A stretch of DNA of 64,000 bases from Micromonospora mirobrigensis. Its GTDB lineage: Bacteria > Actinomycetota > Actinomycetes > Mycobacteriales > Micromonosporaceae. The DNA lies in NCBI RefSeq assembly GCF_900091555.1, contig NZ_FMCX01000002.1, positions 496,001 through 560,000 of the forward strand, written 5' to 3'. Made by a program: the position numbers and the translations under genes. A model generated the notes under the pieces. It saw only the letters and a program-made list of their open reading frames with translations. It was not told the DNA's origin and ran no database searches. Below, piece by piece: positions 28,749 to 36,661 of this stretch (position 1 is the first letter of the stretch; each line of letters starts with the position of its first letter).

Positions 28749-28763
28749 TTGTCACAGTGACAA
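28749..28763. promoter_or_regulatory. Perfect palindrome upstream of the NUDIX gene
   Basis: TTGTCAC and GTGACAA flank a single A. The palindrome ends 18 bases before the ATG at 28782 and overlaps the likely -35 region. The downstream gene encodes a NUDIX protein with a winged-helix end of the NrtR type, so this is a candidate autoregulatory operator. The assignment is by position and symmetry. Confidence 0.6.
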
Positions 28764-28781
28764 TAAGCCTAGGGTGTATTC

Positions 28782-29510
28782 ATGAACGACGATTGCTGGG
28801 TCCCGCCAACCGTTCTTCTCGCGGTGGACCTCGTCATCCTCACGTTGCGCGAATCCCAGCTCCAGGTCCTGCTGATCGAGCGCGGCGTGGCCCCCTACCG
28901 GGGCTCCCTCGCCCTACCGGGCGGCTTCCTCAACCACGACCAGGAAGACCTGCTGACAGCCGCCCATCGCGAACTCGACGAGGAGGCGGGCCTCGGGCCG
29001 GAGGAGTTGCACCTCGAACAGCTCGGCGTCTACGGCACGCCGGGCCGTGATCCCCGGGGACGGGTCGTCTCGGTGGCCTACCTGGCCGTCACTCCCCGAC
29101 TGCCCGAGCCGGTGGCCGGCACCGACGCGGCGGACGCGAAGTGGACCCCGGTGGCCCATGCGCTGTCCGACGCGGCACCGCTCGCCTTCGACCACCGGCA
29201 GATCCTCGCCGACGGCGTGGACCGGGCCCGCGAGAAGTTGGAACGCTCCGCACTTGCCACCGCCTTCTGCGGCCCGACCTTCACCATCGTCGAGCTGCAG
29301 GAGGTCTACGAAGCGGTGTGGGGCGTGCGGCTCGACCCGCGCAACTTCTACCGCAAGGTCCAGAGCGTGGACGGCTTCATCGTCCCCGCCGGCCCGACCC
29401 GCAGGACCGACGGCGGGCGGCCCGCCCGACTCTTCAAGCCCGGTCCGCACACCACGCTGCACCCGCCGATGACCAGACCGCAAGGCCCGACAGGCAAGGA
29501 GAAGACGTGA
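28782..29510 (+). CDS. NUDIX hydrolase with NrtR-like winged-helix C terminus
   Basis: A 242-residue protein. The first 140 residues are a NUDIX domain; the box from GGF at 47 to AGL at 71 has the RELDEE catalytic signature intact. The rest (FTIVELQEVYEAVWGVRLDPRNFYRK and VDGFIVPAGPT) is the winged helix of NrtR regulators, which sense ADP-ribose and repress NAD or pentose genes. So it could be a regulator, a hydrolase of NAD-type products, or both. The palindrome 18 bases upstream fits autoregulation. The stop overlaps the next start (GTGA), so it heads a three-gene operon with a nucleosidase and a membrane protein. That makes a nucleotide-based signal or conflict role plausible. Confidence 0.87.
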   Translation: MNDDCWVPPTVLLAVDLVILTLRESQLQVLLIERGVAPYRGSLALPGGFLNHDQEDLLTAAHRELDEEAGLGPEELHLEQLGVYGTPGRDPRGRVVSVAYLAVTPRLPEPVAGTDAADAKWTPVAHALSDAAPLAFDHRQILADGVDRAREKLERSALATAFCGPTFTIVELQEVYEAVWGVRLDPRNFYRKVQSVDGFIVPAGPTRRTDGGRPARLFKPGPHTTLHPPMTRPQGPTGKEKT

Positions 29511-30667
29511 GCACGAACAAGGATCTCGTCGTGATCCTCACGGCCCTGAACCTCGAGTACGAAGCCGTCCGCGAACGGTTGTCCGACCTGCGCGTGCACC
29601 GACACTCGGCCGGTACCCGCTTCGAGGTCGGCCGGATCGGCCAGAGCACCTGCCGGGTCGCGCTGGCCCTGGTGGGCAAGGGCAACCATCCCGCCGCGGT
29701 GCTCGCCGAACGGGCGATGGCCGAGTTCTCACCCGCAGCCGTGCTGTTCGTCGGAGTGGCCGGTGGCCTCTGGCCCAACATCCGCCTGGGCGACGTCGTC
29801 GTCGCCAGCAAGATCTACGCCTACCACGGCGGCACCAGCGAGGACGACGGCCTGAAGGCCCGACCGAAGGCGTGGGAGATCCCGCACGAGGCGGACCAGA
29901 TCGCCCAGCACGTCGACCGCAGCAACACCTGGCGCGAAGGACTCCCGGCCGATGACGAACCGGCCGTCCACTTCGGTCCGATCGCCGCGGGTGAGGTCGT
30001 GCACGACTCGGCGATCTCCGGGCAGGCCCGCTGGATCCGGCAGCACTACAACGACGCCGTAGCCATCGAGATGGAGGCCGCGGGCGTGGCCCAGGCCGGC
30101 CACCTCAACCGCGCGCTCCCGGTGGTGGTCGTACGCGGCATCAGCGACCGCGCCGACGGCACCAAGGCGGCCAGCGACGGCCGGAACTGGCAGCCGAAGG
30201 CCGCCCGGCACGCCGCCGCGTTCGCCACCGCGCTGGCACAGGAACTGATCACCGAGGGCCCGACGGGGCAGGCAGGCGCCCAGCGCCGGAACGGGAGTGA
30301 ACCGATGCGGATGACCAACCGCAACATCGCCACCGGGAACGCCCGCGTCGGGGTCCAGGCCGGCCAGATCTACGGGGACGTCACCGTCGGTGTCGACCCG
30401 CATCAGCCGGTCGACCTGGCCACGAGCATCGCCGACCTGCGCAGGCATCTCAAGCAGGCCCACCTCGACGGGCAGTTGGACGGGGAGACCTACGCCGCGG
30501 CCGAGTCCGAGCTGGACGCGGCAACGGAGTGCCTGGCCGCGAGCGAGCCCGAGAAGAAGGGTGGCCTACTCGTCGCACTCAAGCGGCTGCGTGGCCTGGT
30601 CGCCGACGTGGCGGAACTCGCGGCACGGCTGGCGACGATCATCGCAGTGGTGAGGGGGATGTCGTGA
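29507..30667 (+). CDS. MTA/SAH nucleosidase-phosphorylase with C-terminal amyloid-like motif
   Basis: A 386-residue protein. Residues 1-250 form a phosphorylase-superfamily domain: VGVAGGL, VVASKIYAY, AIEMEAAGVAQ (substrate-binding Glu) and RGISDRAD (catalytic Asp). It should split an N-glycosidic bond of a nucleoside, as 5'-methylthioadenosine/SAH nucleosidases do. Residues 271-294 carry NRNIATGNARVGVQAG plus a QIYGDV tail, matching the N terminus of the next gene product. The remainder (ADLRRHLKQAHLDGQL, then a hydrophobic helix ending RGMS) is helical and resembles domains found behind effector domains in conflict systems. GTG at 29507 was chosen because it overlaps the previous stop; the stop overlaps the next GTG too. 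The amyloid label is inference from pattern. Confidence 0.8.
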   Translation: MSTNKDLVVILTALNLEYEAVRERLSDLRVHRHSAGTRFEVGRIGQSTCRVALALVGKGNHPAAVLAERAMAEFSPAAVLFVGVAGGLWPNIRLGDVVVASKIYAYHGGTSEDDGLKARPKAWEIPHEADQIAQHVDRSNTWREGLPADDEPAVHFGPIAAGEVVHDSAISGQARWIRQHYNDAVAIEMEAAGVAQAGHLNRALPVVVVRGISDRADGTKAASDGRNWQPKAARHAAAFATALAQELITEGPTGQAGAQRRNGSEPMRMTNRNIATGNARVGVQAGQIYGDVTVGVDPHQPVDLATSIADLRRHLKQAHLDGQLDGETYAAAESELDAATECLAASEPEKKGGLLVALKRLRGLVADVAELAARLATIIAVVRGMS

Positions 30668-32652
30668 CCATCCCGACCAACACCAATATCGCCGAGGGAA
30701 ACGCTCACGTCGACGTGCAGGCCGGCGTCGTGCACAACGTCAACTTCTACGAGGTGCCGCCCGACGCGAGTCCCGAAAGGCGGTTCCGTGCTGGGGTGAA
30801 TTATCTGGACAACCGGGTTCGGGACGAGGCGCTCAGCCTGATCGAGGGTGCGGTCGCCGAAGGTCACGTGACCACGGAGGTGCAGTTCTATCGGCTGCTC
30901 GCCCTCCTGAGCGGTCGCACCCTACGCCAGCTCAGCACGGAGGACCTGGATCGTCTCGAAGCCATCTGCACCGGCCTGCCGCACCTCGACGACCGTGACG
31001 AGTGGGCGGCCGGAGTGAAGGCGATCATCCGCCTGCTGACCCCGACCAAGGCCACAGAGCCCGATCTTGTGATCAAGCACATCGACGTGCTGGGCCGGCG
31101 GCAGCGGGAGCTGATCTACGGCCACCTCGAGGCACTGCTCGAGGGAACGGTGCAGGACGAGATGTGGCACCGGTCCGTCGCCCTGGCGGTGGCGCAGCGG
31201 ACGGCGCACCACCGGAGGGACCGGGTCTGGAAGTTCTTCCACCCTGAGCCCGCTCGGCCGCGCGTGCGCGCCGTGCGGCCCGCCACCGTCGCCCTGCGCG
31301 AATGGTTGCTCGCCGGCACGAGCGCATCCCTCTTCACGCTCGCGGTCGTCAAGCTGGCCGAGCTGGTTGGCTCCCGAGGCGATCTCGATCCCGTCCTCGG
31401 CCTGCTCGCTGCCCTGGGCGGCCTGGCCGCCTTCTGGGCCGGCGCAGCTGACCGGCACTTTCGAAGGGAGCGGCGGCGGGCGAAGGATGCCGAACTGCTC
31501 GCGCCCCGTCAACGTCGCTCCGAAGCCCCGGCGAGCGGATTCGCCGGCAAGGTCGACCGCCTGTTCAACCGCTACTTCCGCCGCTACGTGCCGCGAGGGA
31601 CCGACCGGGCGTACTGGATCGCCCAGACGGCGGGAATCCGGCGACAGCTCCGCGACGAGATGGTCGAGCTCTACCGCGAGCAGCGCATCCCGGCGGAGCG
31701 GATCGCGTGGCTCGTCCGGCACCTGGTCGGCGACGTCAAACAGCGATGGGAGCAGGACACCTTGACGGCGTACCGTCAGGAACTGCGGGTCCCAGGCAGG
31801 TCCATCGTGCTGCAGATCGGCGGCCTGGCCCTGGTGGCCGTCGGAAGCTTCTATGCCGTACCCGCAGCGTTGGCATCCTCGCCCATCTCCGGCGGCGGAT
31901 GGCTCCTGCTCGCGGTGGCGTCCGCCGTGCCGGCAGCGCGATCGACGTTCCGGATCGTCGCGGAGCGCCGGCGGGTGACCGCCGACGAGGCCGAGCGGTT
32001 CGTCGAGGAGATGGCCCGTTGGGCGGCCTACCGTCGGTGGCAGCGAAAGCTGGCCGACAAGCCCACCGACACCGAGATGGCCGCCTGGCTGGAGGGCGAC
32101 CGGAAGGTCCTGGTCGATCGGGCCATCCAGCAGTACCGGCTGCGCCCCAGCCACGTGATCGCCCACGCCTTCATCGAGGCGCCGGCCAGCTCCTGCAAGA
32201 AGGCCCGCTACCACCGCGGCCCCTGGCGATACAGCCGCTACCAGTTGCTGCTGTTCCTGCTCACCGACGACGGCGTCCGGCAGGTCGACATCGACCTCGA
32301 CTTCAAGGCCGTCACGGACCAGACCACACAGCGGCTCAACTACCGCTTCGACGCCGTGGCTGCCGTCCGAATCGACGGAATCGCGACCCAACGGCAGACC
32401 TTCGAACTGACCCTCGTCAACGGTGAGCCACTCTCGGTCCGGGTGAGCGATCCAGACTCCGAGTCGGAGCCGCACACCGACGATCCTACCAAGGTCACCG
32501 AGCTGTCCCTGGACGCCTCGGGGCTTCCGCACACCCTGCACGTGCTCGAAGGAGTCGCGGCCGAGGGGAAGGAGTGGGTCAAGCACCGTCGACGCCGCGC
32601 CGATGCCAGGCTCGCCAAGCTGTCGAAGACGACGCGCGACCTGATCGATTGA
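30664..32652 (+). CDS. Four-TM protein with N-terminal RHIM/amyloid-like motif
   Basis: A 662-residue protein. Residues 6-29 (NTNIAEGNAHVDVQAG, then VVHNVNF) repeat the motif at the end of the nucleosidase. A helical region follows, with FYRLLALLSGRTLRQ, then two hydrophobic pairs near 212-256 and 380-425, probably four membrane segments, and a large C-terminal cytosolic part (FVEEMARWAAYRRWQRKLA, YHRGPWRYSRYQLLLFLL). It may be an adaptor or sensor that recruits the nucleosidase through the shared motif. No catalytic motif was recognised. The GTG at 30664 overlaps the previous stop, so it is the last gene of the operon. The fact that both proteins carry the motif is directly visible; its assembly is inferred. 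Confidence 0.72.
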   Translation: MTIPTNTNIAEGNAHVDVQAGVVHNVNFYEVPPDASPERRFRAGVNYLDNRVRDEALSLIEGAVAEGHVTTEVQFYRLLALLSGRTLRQLSTEDLDRLEAICTGLPHLDDRDEWAAGVKAIIRLLTPTKATEPDLVIKHIDVLGRRQRELIYGHLEALLEGTVQDEMWHRSVALAVAQRTAHHRRDRVWKFFHPEPARPRVRAVRPATVALREWLLAGTSASLFTLAVVKLAELVGSRGDLDPVLGLLAALGGLAAFWAGAADRHFRRERRRAKDAELLAPRQRRSEAPASGFAGKVDRLFNRYFRRYVPRGTDRAYWIAQTAGIRRQLRDEMVELYREQRIPAERIAWLVRHLVGDVKQRWEQDTLTAYRQELRVPGRSIVLQIGGLALVAVGSFYAVPAALASSPISGGGWLLLAVASAVPAARSTFRIVAERRRVTADEAERFVEEMARWAAYRRWQRKLADKPTDTEMAAWLEGDRKVLVDRAIQQYRLRPSHVIAHAFIEAPASSCKKARYHRGPWRYSRYQLLLFLLTDDGVRQVDIDLDFKAVTDQTTQRLNYRFDAVAAVRIDGIATQRQTFELTLVNGEPLSVRVSDPDSESEPHTDDPTKVTELSLDASGLPHTLHVLEGVAAEGKEWVKHRRRRADARLAKLSKTTRDLID

Positions 32653-32749
32653 ACGCCCGGTAGCCACGTGCAGTGCAACGGGACAGACACGCAGCGCCAC
32701 CGGTTGGTAACGTCGCGACGCACGCATCGATGTCCCTGGGGAGGGTCCC

Positions 32750-33136
32750 GTGTGGGCGGACGAGGCCGCGCTCGACGCGGCGGCACGCCGGCTCGACGAC
32801 TGGGAGGCCGGCTTCGCCGACCGCGCGAACCGCTCCCGGCAGCTGTCGGCCCGGGTGCAGGCCCTGACCGGCACCGCCACGAACGCCGACCGGACGGTCG
32901 AGGTCACCGTCGACGCCTCCGGTGCCCTGGTGGACCTGCGGCTGGACGAACGCACCCGGCAACACTCCGCCGCCCACACCGCCAAGCAGATCATGCAGGC
33001 CACCCGCGCCGCGCACGCCGACCTGCTGCGGCAGGTCACCGAGGCCGCCACCAGCCTCCTCGGAGCCGACGACCCCACCGGCCAGGCCATCGTCGCGTCG
33101 TACCGGCACCGGCTGGACCCCGATGCCCGGCGGTGA
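32750..33136 (+). CDS. YbaB/EbfC-family protein of a type VII secretion locus
   Basis: A 128-residue protein. The pattern of an N-terminal helix, then RTVEVTVDASGALVDLRLDE and a long C-terminal helix (TAKQIMQATRAAHADLL) is the YbaB/EbfC fold. Stand-alone YbaB binds DNA, but in actinobacteria it is commonly the first gene of type VII (ESX-like) toxin loci, where it probably helps secretion of the partner proteins. A GTG start at 32750 fits the GGGTCCCGTG context. The next gene starts 14 bases before this one ends. The cassette order and spacing point to a shared operon. Confidence 0.78.
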   Translation: MWADEAALDAAARRLDDWEAGFADRANRSRQLSARVQALTGTATNADRTVEVTVDASGALVDLRLDERTRQHSAAHTAKQIMQATRAAHADLLRQVTEAATSLLGADDPTGQAIVASYRHRLDPDARR

Positions 33137-33443
33137 CGGCATCCAGGTCGACCCGGCCGACCTGACCCGCCACGCCGCCCGCCTCGACCGCAGCGCCGAC
33201 CAGATCGACACCGCCTGGCAGGCCGGCCAGCACGTCCGGCTCGGCGCCGACGCGTACGGCCAGCTCTGCGCGTTCATGCCCGCGCTCCTCGACGGCCTGC
33301 ACGCAGTCCTGGTCGACGGGATCGGCACCGCCGCCGGGTCGGTGCGCGACACCGCCGGCCGGCTCCGCACCGCCGCCGACGGCTACCGCGCCGCCGACAC
33401 CCGCGCTCAGCAACAGCTCGACCGGGTACGGCAGCGGCGGTGA
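33123..33443 (+). CDS. Type VII secretion target-like small helical protein
   Basis: A 106-residue, mostly helical protein. The pattern DPADLTRHAARLDRSADQID, a central alanine/leucine helix and GSVRDTAGRLRTAADGYRAAD is typical of EspC/WXG100-like proteins that form four-helix bundles for type VII secretion. It has no WXG triplet and no signal peptide. It sits between YbaB and the toxin, overlapping both (the GTG of the toxin shares GTGA with its stop), so it may be the cognate partner that carries the toxin to the ESX machine. The machine itself is not in the window. Confidence 0.75.
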   Translation: MPGGDGIQVDPADLTRHAARLDRSADQIDTAWQAGQHVRLGADAYGQLCAFMPALLDGLHAVLVDGIGTAAGSVRDTAGRLRTAADGYRAADTRAQQQLDRVRQRR

Positions 33444-34753
33444 CCGCCAACCCGTTGGTCGCCACCGCCACGGACACTTCGCCGAGCGCCTGGGCCGGCG
33501 TGTGGATCGTCGAGGACATCGAGCTCATCGCCAAGGGCGTCCGCAATGGGAGCTGGATCGACGGCAGCCTCGGCGTGGTCAGCGCCGGCCTCGACGCCCT
33601 GGCCTTCGTCTCCGACCCAGTCGGCGCGCTGCTGCAGTACGGCGTCGCCTGGCTGATCGAGCACGTCAAGCCGCTCAGCGAGGCCCTGGACTGGCTCGCC
33701 GGCGACCCGGCGCAGATCACCGCGTACGCGCAGACCTGGCGCAACACCGCCGTGGCCCTGCGGGACGAGGCCGCGGAGCTGGCTCGGGCGGTGCGTGCCG
33801 ACGTCGCCGGCTGGGGCGGCGCGGCCGGCGCCTCCTACCGGACCTGGTCCGGTGAGCAGCAGCAGGCCGTGACCGGCCTGGCGGCCGGCGCGGAGGCGAT
33901 GGCCGCGATCACCGAGGGCGCCGCCGGCCTGGTCGCCGCCGTCCGGCTGCTGGTCCGCGACGCCATCGCCACCTGCGTCTCCCGCCTCATCGTGTACGCG
34001 GGCGAGCTGGTCGCCACGGCCGGACTGGCCACGCCGCTCGTGGTGGAGCAGGTCACCACCTTGGTGGCGTCGTGGGCGGCTCGGATCGCGCGGTTGCTGC
34101 GCGGGTTGTTGGCGAGCCTGCGACGGTTGCTGCCGCAGATGCGGCGGATCGCTGAGCTGATCGAGAAACTCAAACGCACCTTGGAGCGGCTCCAGTCACC
34201 TGGACGAGGCAGTGGGAGAGGCGGCGAGCCACCGGGCCGCCGCGGCATGAAACCTCGTGAGCCCACCCCCGGATCCCCCGACTTCGATCCCGGACTGCAT
34301 CACGGTCCGCTGCACGGTGACTTCCGCCCAGGCGTCAGCGACCCTGGGGGACTATTCGAGCCCAAGGAGCGGGTGATCGCAGACCGGCTGGGAGAAGAGG
34401 GCAGCATGGTCCACCCACGGGAGCGTGTCGATGACGTGCACAAGCAGAAGAACCCCGACGCCATGGTGCGCGTAGACCCGGCCGACGCCGGAGTCGTCAC
34501 CGAGTTCAAGACACTGGTCAGCAGCGGCAGCACATCCGTTCGACGCAACATCGTCGAGGCCGGAGAGCAGGCAGGCGCCGACGGCACGGCTGTCCTGGAC
34601 GGGCGAGGTGTCGGTCTGACCGAGGAGGATGCCCGACGCGGCTACGCGCGTGCACTCGGGCAGGCACGGGCGCATCAGCAGCAGATGCCAGGAAGGGTGC
34701 GGATTATCCTCGGTGACAACCGCATCATCAGCTTCCCCGACCAATCAGGGTGA
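33440..34753 (+). CDS. WXG-type polymorphic toxin with CdiA-like C-terminal nuclease
   Basis: A 437-residue protein. The first 240 residues are a helical WXG-type export domain (VAGWGGAAGASYRTW near 126) with a hydrophobic stretch. A Pro/Gly/Arg-rich linker (about 252-285) leads to the toxin. The last 150 residues have VHPRERVDDVHKQKNPDAM, then VTEFKTLVSS, which gives D340, E355 and K357, the core of a PD-(D/E)XK nuclease. The layout resembles the tRNA nuclease CdiA C-terminal family. It should be exported by type VII secretion and cut RNA or DNA in a rival cell. The GTG start overlaps the previous stop. The downstream gene is a likely immunity protein. Target (tRNA or DNA) is not readable here. 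Confidence 0.78.
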   Translation: MTANPLVATATDTSPSAWAGVWIVEDIELIAKGVRNGSWIDGSLGVVSAGLDALAFVSDPVGALLQYGVAWLIEHVKPLSEALDWLAGDPAQITAYAQTWRNTAVALRDEAAELARAVRADVAGWGGAAGASYRTWSGEQQQAVTGLAAGAEAMAAITEGAAGLVAAVRLLVRDAIATCVSRLIVYAGELVATAGLATPLVVEQVTTLVASWAARIARLLRGLLASLRRLLPQMRRIAELIEKLKRTLERLQSPGRGSGRGGEPPGRRGMKPREPTPGSPDFDPGLHHGPLHGDFRPGVSDPGGLFEPKERVIADRLGEEGSMVHPRERVDDVHKQKNPDAMVRVDPADAGVVTEFKTLVSSGSTSVRRNIVEAGEQAGADGTAVLDGRGVGLTEEDARRGYARALGQARAHQQQMPGRVRIILGDNRIISFPDQSG

Positions 34754-34757
34754 GGGC

Positions 34758-35231
34758 ATGTCGACCTTTGAGCACATCTTCTTGCGCAGTGATCTCGGCC
34801 TAATCGAGACCGCCAACGAAGTCGCCGTGCTGCTTGGCCTCGAGGTCAGCCGGGACGCCAAGGAGGATGTCTTTCTCAGCCGGCCGGCGGCGGACGGTCG
34901 TGGGGGCACCGTTGGGGGTCAGATCTATAGGAACTACTACGCCTACCCATTCGAAGATCCAGATGAGATTTCGGTGATCGATGGTTACAACATCGTCTGG
35001 GATATCGGTTACACCAGAAGGGATCCGGATCTACAGCTCGATGAGGCCCGGCGACTGTCGCGGCAGTTGGCGGGCGCAGGTCCCTGGGCGGGCGTTCTGC
35101 TGCGTGGGCTCGATCTACTCATCGCCGCTTGGGATGCCGCGTCCGGGTACCACGAGTTGCAGGATGGCACGACTCCCGACAGTAAACATCAGGAGCTGTG
35201 GCGCCCCTTTCGTCAGCCCCCTCTCGCCTGA
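34758..35231 (+). CDS. Putative immunity protein, copy 1
   Basis: A 157-residue protein that follows the toxin by 4 bases. Its first residues STFEHIFLRSDLGLIETANEVA resemble the start of the second copy downstream, and both share SRPA, GYNIVWDIG or GYEVLWDFG, and LLIAAWD or ILVAAWD. The acidic, mostly soluble composition and position right after the toxin are typical of cognate immunity proteins. The ATG at 34758 lacks a strong ribosome site, so translation may depend on coupling with the toxin gene. It is expected to bind and block the nuclease end; that is inference from layout. Confidence 0.75.
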   Translation: MSTFEHIFLRSDLGLIETANEVAVLLGLEVSRDAKEDVFLSRPAADGRGGTVGGQIYRNYYAYPFEDPDEISVIDGYNIVWDIGYTRRDPDLQLDEARRLSRQLAGAGPWAGVLLRGLDLLIAAWDAASGYHELQDGTTPDSKHQELWRPFRQPPLA

Positions 35232-35301
35232 TCCCATCGCGGGTTCAACGTCGCAGGTTCAATCACACCTTGGGTGTTCTCGGACGAGTCTAGGTGGCAA
35301 C

Positions 35302-35799
35302 GTGTCGGTCTTGGAGCACATCTTCGTCCACAGCGCCGCATCTCCACGCAAGGTCGCGACGCAGATCGCTCTCGCCTTGGACATGGAGATTCTCAGCGGA
35401 GACGACGGTGGCACCTACCTCAGCCGTCCCGCCCAGACCGACGGCGACGCGAAGGTGGGCGGTGAGGTCGCCGAGAACCATCTGGCCGATCTGACCGCCA
35501 CCGGCGAGGACATGTCGCTACTGAACGGCTACGAGGTCTTGTGGGACTTCGGCTTCACCGGCCGGAAGCGCGGCGTCCAGATCGAGGAGGCGAGGACGGC
35601 ATTCGGTGAGCTCGCATCGGCCGCGATTTGGCCCGTGGCTCTGGTGGCGGGACTCGACATCCTGGTCGCCGCGTGGGATCCAGCCCTTGGCCTTACGTGG
35701 TTTCCGCCAGGCACGACGCCGGACATGCCCGACTGGCTCGCTTGGCAGCGTTACGCGGAGCGACTCGCCGGAGCGGGGGCAACGGAGGAGAGGAACTGA
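35302..35799 (+). CDS. Putative immunity protein, diverged copy 2
   Basis: A 165-residue paralogue of the preceding gene. It starts SVLEHIFVHSAASPRKVATQIA and keeps TYLSRPAQTDGD, LNGYEVLWDFG and LDILVAAWDPAL. The GTG at 35302 is supported by an AGGTGG about 5 bases upstream. A second, diverged immunity gene next to a toxin is a known way to resist variants of the toxin. Overall identity to copy 1 looks moderate, so the duplication is old. No other role is apparent. Confidence 0.75.
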   Translation: MSVLEHIFVHSAASPRKVATQIALALDMEILSGDDGGTYLSRPAQTDGDAKVGGEVAENHLADLTATGEDMSLLNGYEVLWDFGFTGRKRGVQIEEARTAFGELASAAIWPVALVAGLDILVAAWDPALGLTWFPPGTTPDMPDWLAWQRYAERLAGAGATEERN

Positions 35800-35803
35800 G
35801 GAG

Positions 35804-36034
35804 ATGGGGATGCTGGTGGCTGCACGACGCATCGAGTCCGATGCGGACCAGGTGCGGTACGAGTTCGGCTTCGACCATGCTTTCGACCGCATCCTTCGAA
35901 TCGATCGGCACACCCTCGGCGCGAGTGTCGAGGATGGCGTCTTCGACTCGGCCGCTAGCGCCATCACTGCGAAGATCTTCAGGTCATGGCAGTCCGGCGG
36001 TGATTACCCCTTGCAGATCTCTTTCGCCAGCTAG
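35804..36034 (+). CDS. Small protein in the immunity cluster, unknown function
   Basis: A 76-residue protein beginning 4 bases after the second immunity gene, with GAGGAG before the ATG at 35804. The sequence GMLVAARRIESDADQVRYEFGFDHAFDRILRIDRHT suggests one alpha/beta unit. I do not recognise a family. Its position in a run of toxin-linked genes suggests an immunity-related role, but only by association. A second ATG six bases downstream (35810) is also possible. Confidence 0.6.
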   Translation: MGMLVAARRIESDADQVRYEFGFDHAFDRILRIDRHTLGASVEDGVFDSAASAITAKIFRSWQSGGDYPLQISFAS

Positions 36035-36140
36035 ATACGAGGAAGCGAGTAGGTGCCGCGCAGTGGTCGGGAGCCCGAGTCGCCCGCTGTCGCACCCGAA
36101 GGCGTCTGGCGACTTTCACTTTGCGATCGAGGGAGCTCTG

Positions 36141-36554
36141 ATGGATACCGTGGGCTTCTTCCGCGAGCTTGGGCCGGGCCAGACTGAGATCTATGCGGAG
36201 AGCATTCAGGTTCACCTCGGCGTTGGTCCTCTGCCGGACGCGGCTCACGTGATCCAGTACCTCCGTGAGGGCCACACACTCATCGACGTCATGGGCGCCG
36301 AGCGGGACGTGCTCGGCAGCGACAGATATCTCGTCGGTGGGGCGTCGATCATGACCGACGGTCAGTGGCTGTGGCGCGACGACCTGAGCTTCTATCTGGC
36401 CAGCTACCAGGTGAGACTTCCCCAGGAGTTCCTCGACGCCGTGCGGGCCAACGGTTATCGGGTTCCGGAGCTTCGAATCGAGGAACTCCGGCGTCTCAGC
36501 CGAGAGGCGATGCGCATCCTGGGCTATCACCGCCCGCCGGCTCCTTCTCCCTGA
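36141..36554 (+). CDS. Small soluble protein, possible immunity protein
   Basis: A 137-residue protein with a GAGGGAG ribosome site just upstream of the ATG at 36141. Features are ESIQVHLGVGPLPDAAHVIQY, a central strand, and DGQWLWRDDLSFYLASYQVRLP near residue 73-94 followed by QEFLDAVRANGY. I recall this W-rich pattern from small proteins near polymorphic toxins in actinobacteria, but cannot name the family. It is separated from the previous gene by 106 bases and may be the last gene of the locus. Confidence 0.6.
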   Translation: MDTVGFFRELGPGQTEIYAESIQVHLGVGPLPDAAHVIQYLREGHTLIDVMGAERDVLGSDRYLVGGASIMTDGQWLWRDDLSFYLASYQVRLPQEFLDAVRANGYRVPELRIEELRRLSREAMRILGYHRPPAPSP

Positions 36555-36661
36555 CTTCCACCTACTCAGGCCCCACCGGGCGGAAGCCGGTGTTCTGCTG
36601 AACCGCCCGGCCGGGTGCCCGCCCCCTTGAGCCCGTCCGGCCCGCCCGGCAGACTGTCCCG

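Noticed and set aside
28757..29050. Alternative frame overlapping the NUDIX start
   Set aside because: It is out of frame with the intact NUDIX box and is Arg/Pro-rich.
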